Shown one piece after another: positions 57,022 to 64,000 of a stretch of DNA of 64,000 nucleotides. Below the pieces are notes generated by a model that searched no databases, was not told the DNA's origin, and saw nothing but the letters and a program-made list of their open reading frames with translations. A program made the position numbers and the translations under genes. Origin of the DNA: Aureimonas phyllosphaerae (GTDB lineage Bacteria > Pseudomonadota > Alphaproteobacteria > Rhizobiales > Rhizobiaceae); NCBI RefSeq assembly GCF_900113065.1, contig NZ_FOOA01000010.1, positions 1 through 64,000 of the forward strand, given 5' to 3'. Numbering within the stretch: the stretch's first letter is position 1; every line of letters begins with the position of its first letter.

Positions 57022-58590
57022 TCACGCACGACCGGACCGTACGGATGTCACGATCGCCAGAAGCGCGAAAAGACTGACAATTGCGGCGAACGCAAGATTG
57101 CCGATGCGCGAGTAGAGGGTCGGCGGGCCGGCGACGGGCAGCGCAGCGTCGACCGTGCCGCCCTCCCCGAGCGAGAGGCCTGCGACCGGTCGCCCGACGC
57201 TGTCGGTGACGACGGAGATGCCGGTGTTGGCGGCGCGCACCAGGGGCAGGCCGAAGGCGGCGGCCGTCAGCTGCGCCTGCTTCAGGTGCTGGTAGGGGCC
57301 GGGCGTGTGGCCATACCAGGCGTCGTTGGTGACGTTGAGGAGGAAATCCGGGCGCGATTCGCCCGAGCCCAGGATCTCGTCTGGGAAGATCGCCTCGTAG
57401 CAGATCAGCGGCAGGAAGCTCGGACCGCCCTCGCCCGCCTGCATGATGCGGCGCGACGAACCGGCGGAAAAACCGCCCGGCAGCATCGTCAGCTGTGTGA
57501 TCCCGAGACTTTCGAGCGTCTCCTGGAACGGCAAGTACTCGCCGAACGGCACGAGATGAAGCTTGTCACCGGCATCGCGCACCGCGCCGCTCGAATCGAT
57601 CACGTAGAGCGAGTTGTAGAAGCGGGCGCCGGGATCGGAGGTTTCGCCCTCGACGCGCGTCGCGCCCGCCATCAGCGTATCGGTCGGCGCCAAGGCATCG
57701 GCAAGGCGCGTCACCGCGTCCGGGCGGTCGGTGAGGATGAAGGGAAAGGACGATTCGGGCCAGATCACGAGGCGCCGCGTGTCTTCGGCCGCCGGCTCAC
57801 CGTCGCTGGTCAGCGACAGGAGCTTCTCGAAGTTCGCATCCGCCTCGGCGGGGTCCCACTTCTCCGACTGGAGGATCGCCGGCTGCACGATGCGCAACGC
57901 GACGTCCGGCACGGTGCCGACGGGCGCCCGCGACAGGTGCCAGGCGCCATAGCCTGCATGCCCGGCGAGAATCGCAAGGCCGAAGGCGACGGTGAGCGCA
58001 CGGCCTCTCGGCGCGCCGGCGAGGAGCGCCGGCAGGGAGAACACGAAGACGGCGAGGATCGTCAGGCCGTGCAGCCCGATCAGCGACAGGCTGCCCATCA
58101 GCAGTGGGACGGGCGCGGCGAGGACGCCGAGTTCGTTCCAGGTGAAGCCGGTGAGAAGCGTGCCGCGCAGCCATTCGAAGCCGGCGAACGAGGCGGCCAG
58201 CGCGAAGAGGCGGCCGACGCCGTCGCTCCAAGCGAGGCGCGCCACGGCCGCGGCGAGGCCGTGATAGACGCCGAGCACCATGGGCAGGCCGAGTACGGCG
58301 AGCGGCAGGGCCCACAGGAAGGCGGTGCCGCCCTGGAGGACCGCGGCGCCGAGCCACCAGAGACCGCCGAGAAAATAGCCGAAGCCGAAGCACCAGCCGA
58401 TCCGGAAAGCCGGCGCGACGCGCCTGAAGAGCCCCGCGCCTGGACGCCCGCTGGCCCCGTCGAGCAGCCAGACGAGCACCGGGAACGAGAGGAAGCCGAC
58501 AGCCGGAATGTTCACCGGCGCAAGGCCCAGCGTCGCCAGAAGGCCGGCGGCGAAGGCCAGAAGCGCCCGCCGCCAGCCGTGGAGAAGCAT
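57022..58590 (-). CDS. lnt: Apolipoprotein N-acyltransferase
   Basis: This inner-membrane enzyme N-acylates lipoproteins. The 522 residues have six or more hydrophobic segments in the first 200 residues, followed by the nitrilase-like domain with the catalytic Glu in VIWPESSFPF, the Lys in DAGDKLHLVPFGEYLP and the Cys in LPLICYEAIFPD. A final membrane helix (FAAIVSLFALLAIV) ends it. The ATG at 58588-58590 is preferred; a TTG at 58614 is possible. Confidence 0.95.
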   Translation of the reverse strand: MLLHGWRRALLAFAAGLLATLGLAPVNIPAVGFLSFPVLVWLLDGASGRPGAGLFRRVAPAFRIGWCFGFGYFLGGLWWLGAAVLQGGTAFLWALPLAVLGLPMVLGVYHGLAAAVARLAWSDGVGRLFALAASFAGFEWLRGTLLTGFTWNELGVLAAPVPLLMGSLSLIGLHGLTILAVFVFSLPALLAGAPRGRALTVAFGLAILAGHAGYGAWHLSRAPVGTVPDVALRIVQPAILQSEKWDPAEADANFEKLLSLTSDGEPAAEDTRRLVIWPESSFPFILTDRPDAVTRLADALAPTDTLMAGATRVEGETSDPGARFYNSLYVIDSSGAVRDAGDKLHLVPFGEYLPFQETLESLGITQLTMLPGGFSAGSSRRIMQAGEGGPSFLPLICYEAIFPDEILGSGESRPDFLLNVTNDAWYGHTPGPYQHLKQAQLTAAAFGLPLVRAANTGISVVTDSVGRPVAGLSLGEGGTVDAALPVAGPPTLYSRIGNLAFAAIVSLFALLAIVTSVRSGRA

Positions 58591-58733
58591 GATCCGTCCG
58601 GCCAGTCTGTCCAACGTCGATGTCCCCGCTCGCTCCAGCCCTGCCGGAACCCGTCATGCGCCGAACGGACGCACCCTCCAACGGTGGTAGAGGACGGGAC
58701 TGTCGCGAAGCCTGCCGGAAGGGCGTCCGCGGG

Positions 58734-59786
58734 TCAGCTGTCGAGAACCGTCGCCGCGCCTTCCGGGAAGCGCACGATACGCAGCCGCTTCACGCGCCGC
58801 GGATCGGCGTCCATCACCTCGATCTCGAAACCGTCCACGGCTTCCACCACTTCGCCCTGTGCCGGCATGCGGCCGAGCGCGTTGACCACGAGACCCCCGA
58901 TCGTGTCGGCGTCCTCCTCGTGTTCGCTGGTGTCGAAGTCGGCGCCGACGATCTCGCGCACCTCGTCGAGATCGGCGCGCCCGTCGGCATAGAAGACGCC
59001 GTCGCCGGCATGGGTCACCAGCGCTTCCTCGTCGTCGTGCTCGTCCTCGATGTCGCCGACCACCATCTCGAGAATGTCCTCAAGCGAGACGAGACCGTCG
59101 GTGCCGCCGTACTCGTCGATCACCAGCGCCATCTGGATATGGCTCGCCTGCATCCGCTGCATCAGCTCGGCGGCGTGCATGGAGGGTGGCACGAAGAGGA
59201 TCTGGCGGAGAAGGCCGAGGTCGGAGATCGTGTGGGCGAGGTCGACGCGCCCAAGGTCGAGGGCCGAGCGCACCGGCGCGTCGGCCGCGCCCTCCTCGTG
59301 GCGGAAGCACAGGGCGGCGCGGGTGACGTGGCCGATCACATCGCGGATGTGGACCATGCCCAGCGGGTCGTCGAGCCCATCGCCATAGACCGGCATGCGG
59401 GAATGGCCCGTCTCCTCGAAGCGCGCCATCAGTTCGCCGAGCGTCGCGGAGGACGCGATGCCCTCGATCTCGGTGCGCGGGATCATGACGTCCTCGACGC
59501 GCACGTCATGCAGTTGAAGGATGTTGTTGAGGAGGAGGCGCTCGTTCGGCGTGAAGCCGGACGCCTCGGTCTCGGGCCGCGTCAGGGCCTCGGCGATCTC
59601 CTCGCGAAGCGAATGCGAGACGCGCGGGCGCAGGAACGCGACGAGCGAATCCAGAAATCCCGGCTCGGCGGGCACCTGTGCCGCGCGCCGGGGACGGCGA
59701 CTTCGCGTCTCTGCGGGGGGTTCCGACGCGGCCGGCTCCTGGCCGGTCTCGTCGCCGTAGGGAGGCATACTCATGTGATTCACCAA
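58734..59786 (-). CDS. CorC/HlyC-family CBS-domain protein
   Basis: This cytoplasmic or membrane-linked protein has 350 residues. Two CBS domains lie centrally (DVMIPRTEIEGIASSATLGELMARFEETGH-like sequence and LLRQILFVPPSMHAAELMQRM), followed by the CorC/HlyC transporter-associated domain (YADGRADLDEVREIVG). No DUF21 membrane part is fused. A Pro/Ala/Arg-rich start is variable. Member of the ybeY-corC-lnt cluster; proposed roles are magnesium/cobalt efflux support. Confidence 0.92.
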   Translation of the reverse strand: MVNHMSMPPYGDETGQEPAASEPPAETRSRRPRRAAQVPAEPGFLDSLVAFLRPRVSHSLREEIAEALTRPETEASGFTPNERLLLNNILQLHDVRVEDVMIPRTEIEGIASSATLGELMARFEETGHSRMPVYGDGLDDPLGMVHIRDVIGHVTRAALCFRHEEGAADAPVRSALDLGRVDLAHTISDLGLLRQILFVPPSMHAAELMQRMQASHIQMALVIDEYGGTDGLVSLEDILEMVVGDIEDEHDDEEALVTHAGDGVFYADGRADLDEVREIVGADFDTSEHEEDADTIGGLVVNALGRMPAQGEVVEAVDGFEIEVMDADPRRVKRLRIVRFPEGAATVLDS

Positions 59787-59795
59787 GGGTCCCTT

Positions 59796-60334
59796 CTAGG
59801 TGAGCGCGTCGGCGGAATGATCGGCGTCGGCGTAGGGGTCGGCGATGCCGAGCCCGGCCAGGATCGCGATTTCGAGAGCTTCCATCTCGTCGGCCTCCGG
59901 CTCGCTCTCGTGGTCGTAGCCCAGAAGATGCAGCACGCCGTGAACGAGGAGATGACGGAAATGGTCGTCGGGTGATTTCGCTTCGTCCCGCGCCTCGCGC
60001 TCCAGCGTCTGCCGGGCGAGGATGAGATCACCGAGCATCGGGCCGGGCGCGTCGCCGGGCCGGAGCGGCATCATCGGGAAGGAGAGGATGTTGGTCGACT
60101 TGTCCTTGCCGCGCCATTCGGCGTTGAGGGCGCGCACGTCCTCGTCGTCCGACAGGGTGACGGAGACCTCGGTCTCGACGTCCGAGCCAAGCCCGACCCC
60201 GGCCGCGGCGGCGAACACGGCTTCGCGCACCATCTCGTCGGCGGGGCGCGACAGGAGCGTCCCCCAGGCGTCGTCCTCCACCGACAGGAGGATCCGCGGC
60301 CCGGTCCGGACCGCGGCGGAAGATCGGCCGTCGT

Positions 60335-60338
<4 letters not shown>
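59796..60338 (-). CDS. ybeY: Endoribonuclease YbeY
   Basis: This is a metal-dependent RNase needed for 16S rRNA maturation and quality control. The 180 residues include the zinc site HLLVHGVLHLLGYDHE (three His) and KSTNILSFP. The length is slightly over the typical 155-170. It overlaps the end of phoH by four bases (60335-60338). Confidence 0.95.
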
Positions 60339-61365
<1,027 letters not shown>

Positions 61366-61369
<4 letters not shown>

Positions 61370-62814
61370 GCGATCTTCCTCAACTGGGGCTCGGACGCTG
61401 CCGGAGCCGAAACGACCGGCTCGGCGCCGGCGGCCATCACAGCCGGCTCGGCGCCGGCAGCCATCAATGAATTGGGGCGCGTTTCGGAAATGCGAACCGT
61501 GACGATATCACCCACCTCGCCCGCCGAGGACGGGACCACGACCGGCAGGAGGAAGGGCGAGCGGCCGATCATCTGGCCGGGGTGACGTCCCGGCTTCTCG
61601 ATCAGGACCTCGGTGTCGCGGCCGACGAAGGACTCCTGGAAGGCGACCTGCTGCTCGCGGATCAGCGCCTGCAGGCGCTCCAGCCGCTCGGTCTTCACGT
61701 CCTCCGGCACATGGCCGTCCATCGTGGCGCCGGGCGTTCCCGGCCGGGGCGAATACTTGAACGTGTAGGCGGCGGCGTAGCGCACGGTGCGCACGAGATC
61801 GAGCGTCGCCTCGAAATCGGCGTCGGTCTCGCCGGGGAAGCCGACGATGAAATCGCCGGACAGGGCGATGTCGGGCCGCGCGGCGCGGATGCGGTCGAGG
61901 AGCGCGAGATAGTCCGCCGCCTTGTGGCGCCGGTTCATCGCCTTCAGGATCGGGTCCGAGCCCGACTGCACCGGCAGATGGAGATAGGGCATCAGCGCGC
62001 GGAGGTCGCCGTGGGCAGCGATCAGGTCGTCGTCCATGTCGCGCGGGTGCGAGGTCGTGTAGCGAAGGCGCGCAAGGCCCGGAACGGCGGCAAGCTCGCG
62101 CAGGAGGCCGGCCAGCCCGATCGGTCGGCCGGACGCGTCCGTGCCGGCCCAGGCGTTGACGTTCTGGCCGAGCAGCGTCACCTCGCGCACGCCTGCCTCC
62201 GCCAGCCGGCGCGCCTCGTCCATCACGGCGGAGTAAGGCCGCGAGACCTCGGAGCCGCGCGTGTAGGGCACGACGCAGAAGGTGCAGAACTTGTCGCAGC
62301 CTTCCTGCACGGTCAGGAACGCGGTGACGCCGCGCCGGGCGATCGCCGACCTCGCCGAAGCCGGCAGATGGTCGAACTTGTCCTCGACGGCGTAGTCGGT
62401 CTCGACCACGCGCTCGCCGCGGGCGACGCGCTTCAAAGCGTCCGGCAGGCGATGGTAGGTCTGCGGGCCGATCACCAGATCGACCACGGGCGCGCGCTCG
62501 ATGATCTCGGCGCCCTCGGCCTGCGCGACGCATCCGGTCACGCCGACGCGAAGCTCGCGGCCAACCGCTGCCCGCTCGCTCTTCAGCACGCGGATGCGCC
62601 CGAGCTCGGAATAGATCTTCTCGGCGGCCTTCTCGCGAATGTGGCAGGTGTTGAGGAGCACGAGATCGGCGTCCTCGATCACCTCGGTCTGCCGGTAGCC
62701 ATCCCGCTCCAGCGCGTCGCCCATGCGCTGCGAATCGTAGACGTTCATCTGGCAGCCATAGGTCTTGATGAAGACCTTGCGTTCGCCGCGTGCGCTCTCG
62801 TCGGTTGTGTCCAT
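61366..62814 (-). CDS. miaB: tRNA-2-methylthio-N6-dimethylallyladenosine synthase
   Basis: This radical-SAM enzyme adds the 2-methylthio group to A37 of tRNAs. The 482 residues have three N-terminal cluster cysteines ([20 protein letters not shown]), the radical [11 protein letters not shown] motif and a C-terminal TRAM domain. The last 30 residues contain a 9-residue tandem repeat (MAAGAEPAV / MAAGAEPVV) not part of the fold. Start at 62812-62814 ([20 protein letters not shown]). Confidence 0.96.
61416..61466. repeat. Two-copy 27-base tandem repeat at the 3' end of miaB
   Basis: CCGGCTCGGCGCCGGC appears twice, with the 24-base blocks 61416-61439 and 61443-61466 differing at one base, a period of 27. 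It encodes the repeated A-V/V-P-E-A-G-A-A-M stretch at the MiaB C-terminus. Looks like recent slippage. Confidence 0.8.
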
Positions 62815-62974
62815 GCGTCCTTTGCGGGCTCCGTCCCGTCCTGCCGAGCGGCGGGACGCTGGAACCCATCGGGAAGTCCTCGACGTCGCCGCACCGCCGC
62901 GCAACGCCCGCCGGCCCGGCCTTCTCCCTTCTATATCGACCCCCAGCCCCTCCGACGCAAGCGACGTTTTCGCG

Positions 62975-63850
62975 TCAGGGGTTGCGTGCGGTTTCGTCAG
63001 CCGAAGGGAAGCCGAGGCTCGCGAGCAGCATCCGGCGCACCTCGGCCTCGCAGCGGCGGGCCACCGCCTTGCGATCGCTGCCGGGCGTGACGCGGATCGG
63101 CTCGCCGAAGGAAATCTCGACGTCGATCGCGCCCTCGCGCAAGAAGGCCGACAGATGGGGCATCAGCTCGACCTCGCCGGGCCAGGCCGCGAGCGGACGG
63201 CCGAAGCGCCCGAGCGCCATGCCGTTGGCGCCGACATAGGCGATCGCGACCGGCTGGACGAGCACCGCGTCGGCGCCGGACGCCTTCAGAGCCGCCTGCG
63301 CCGCCCCGAAGAGGGCCGTCTTGAACGGCAGCACCGTGTTGCCGTCCGAGGTCGTGCCCTCGGCAAACAGCACCATCGCGTCGCCCGCTCCCAGCCGTTC
63401 GGCGATGGAATCGGCCTGCGCACCGGTCCGCCCGCGCGCGCCCCGCTCGACGAAGACCGTGCGCTGGAGCCGTGCCAGAAGCCCGAAGATCGGCCAGCCC
63501 TCGACGTCGGACTTGGCGATGAAGGACAAGGGCATCACCGAGCCGAGCGCCATGATGTCGGCCCAGGACTGGTGGTTGGAGACGAGAAGAAGCGGGCGGC
63601 CGGCGGCCGGCGCGCCGCGACGGTGAACCCGCAGGCCCGCGACGCGCGCCGCGATGCGCTGCCACAGGAAGGGAAGATGCCCCGCAAGCTTCCACCGGAA
63701 GCGGATTGCGAGAAGCTGGAGGGGCGTCAGAACCAGCGTCGTCAGCGCCAGAACGAGGGCGATCGCGGCGAGGCGCGCCTGTGCTACGGGATCGCGCGAC
63801 GGTGAGCCCGTCTCCGCGACGCGTGCGCCCGCGTGGTCAGTAAGGGCCAA
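62975..63850 (-). CDS. plsC: 1-acyl-sn-glycerol-3-phosphate acyltransferase
   Basis: This is a membrane-bound lysophospholipid acyltransferase of 291 residues. An N-terminal hydrophobic helix ([23 protein letters not shown]) precedes the catalytic HxxxxD block NHQSWADI, the FAEGTTSDG motif (motif III) and the late VQPVAIAY motif. The TTG start at 63848-63850 overlaps the rimI stop region; no ATG lies nearby in frame. A distant alternative is an ornithine/hemolysin acyltransferase, less likely. Confidence 0.9.
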   Translation of the reverse strand: MALTDHAGARVAETGSPSRDPVAQARLAAIALVLALTTLVLTPLQLLAIRFRWKLAGHLPFLWQRIAARVAGLRVHRRGAPAAGRPLLLVSNHQSWADIMALGSVMPLSFIAKSDVEGWPIFGLLARLQRTVFVERGARGRTGAQADSIAERLGAGDAMVLFAEGTTSDGNTVLPFKTALFGAAQAALKASGADAVLVQPVAIAYVGANGMALGRFGRPLAAWPGEVELMPHLSAFLREGAIDVEISFGEPIRVTPGSDRKAVARRCEAEVRRMLLASLGFPSADETARNP

Positions 63851-64000
63851 GGGTCCGCTTCAGGATCAGGGCGTTCTGCCGCTGCCCGTCGGCGCCGACG
63901 TAGTAGGCCGGCCGCCGTCCGACCTCCTCGAAGCGCAGGTGCCGGTAGAGCTTGAGCGCCGGCGTGTTGGTCTCCTCGACCTCGAGGAAGAGGCTCGCGG
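63837..64000 (-). CDS. rimI: Ribosomal protein alanine N-acetyltransferase RimI (partial)
   Basis: This is the C-terminal end of a GNAT acetyltransferase, with its beginning outside the window. Residues read LFLEVEETNTPALKLYRHL, then EVGRRPAYYV and [11 protein letters not shown] before TGA at 63837-63839. The EV-x-x-x-N-x-x-A-x-x-LY motif is characteristic of RimI. Location upstream of plsC-miaB fits the order's usual gene cluster. Confidence 0.85.
   Translation of the reverse strand, partial: ASLFLEVEETNTPALKLYRHLRFEEVGRRPAYYVGADGQRQNALILKRTLGPY

Overview
The window is high-GC chromosomal DNA from an alphaproteobacterium, most likely of the order Hyphomicrobiales (Rhizobiales). The evidence is the fabA-fabB-fabI cluster next to a Fur-family Irr-like gene, rpsT close upstream of dnaA-dnaN-recF, and the long minus-strand block plsC-miaB-phoH-ybeY-corC-lnt-xre-metK-trmB / rimP-nusA-ylxR-infB-rbfA-truB-rpsO-pnp. 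An Aurantimonadaceae-like host would fit, but I cannot prove the family from sequence alone.

Layout. 1-5.2 kb: a minus-strand catabolic operon read from a FadR-type GntR regulator through a RpiB/LacAB-type isomerase, a 3-hydroxyisobutyrate-dehydrogenase-family enzyme and a polar-amino-acid-type ABC transporter; the substrate-binding protein runs off the left edge. 5.2-11.5 kb: an accessory island of unrecognised small genes. It holds two copies of a two-gene module (B-A-B-A), an unrelated translationally coupled paralogous pair, one small acidic protein, and a stand-alone TniA/TnsB-like transposase whose three catalytic acidic positions all appear lost. An iteron-like repeat array (11391-11513) marks the border with gyrB. 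11.7-20 kb: gyrB, a cytochrome P450, rpsU, a MscS-type channel, cysK, a diguanylate cyclase and a LysE exporter. 20-25 kb: lysE-dut-coaBC-vapC-vapB and ubiB-ubiE, all on the minus strand, with the toxin-antitoxin genes joined to coaBC by an ATGA overlap. 25-33.5 kb: mutM, a small conserved gene, enoyl-CoA hydratase, rpsT, a rhodanese gene overlapping dnaA, then dnaN, recF and a MoeB/ThiF-like gene. 33.6-43.4 kb: FAD oxidoreductase, SH3-domain protein, irr, secreted protein, fabA-fabB-fabI, HAD phosphatase, alpha/beta hydrolase, aldo-keto reductase and an ohrR-ohr peroxide module. 43.5-64 kb: the translation/RNA metabolism block, ending in a partial rimI.

Most of the window is ordinary core chromosome with tight operons and clear stem-loop terminators. 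The part worth attention is the 5.2-11.5 kb island: paired paralogous orphan genes, a duplicated upstream leader, a transposase-derived protein with an intact start and strong ribosome binding site but no apparent catalytic triad, and a repeat array. No tnsC/tniB, tniQ, integrase, CRISPR array, tRNA or rRNA gene was seen in the window.
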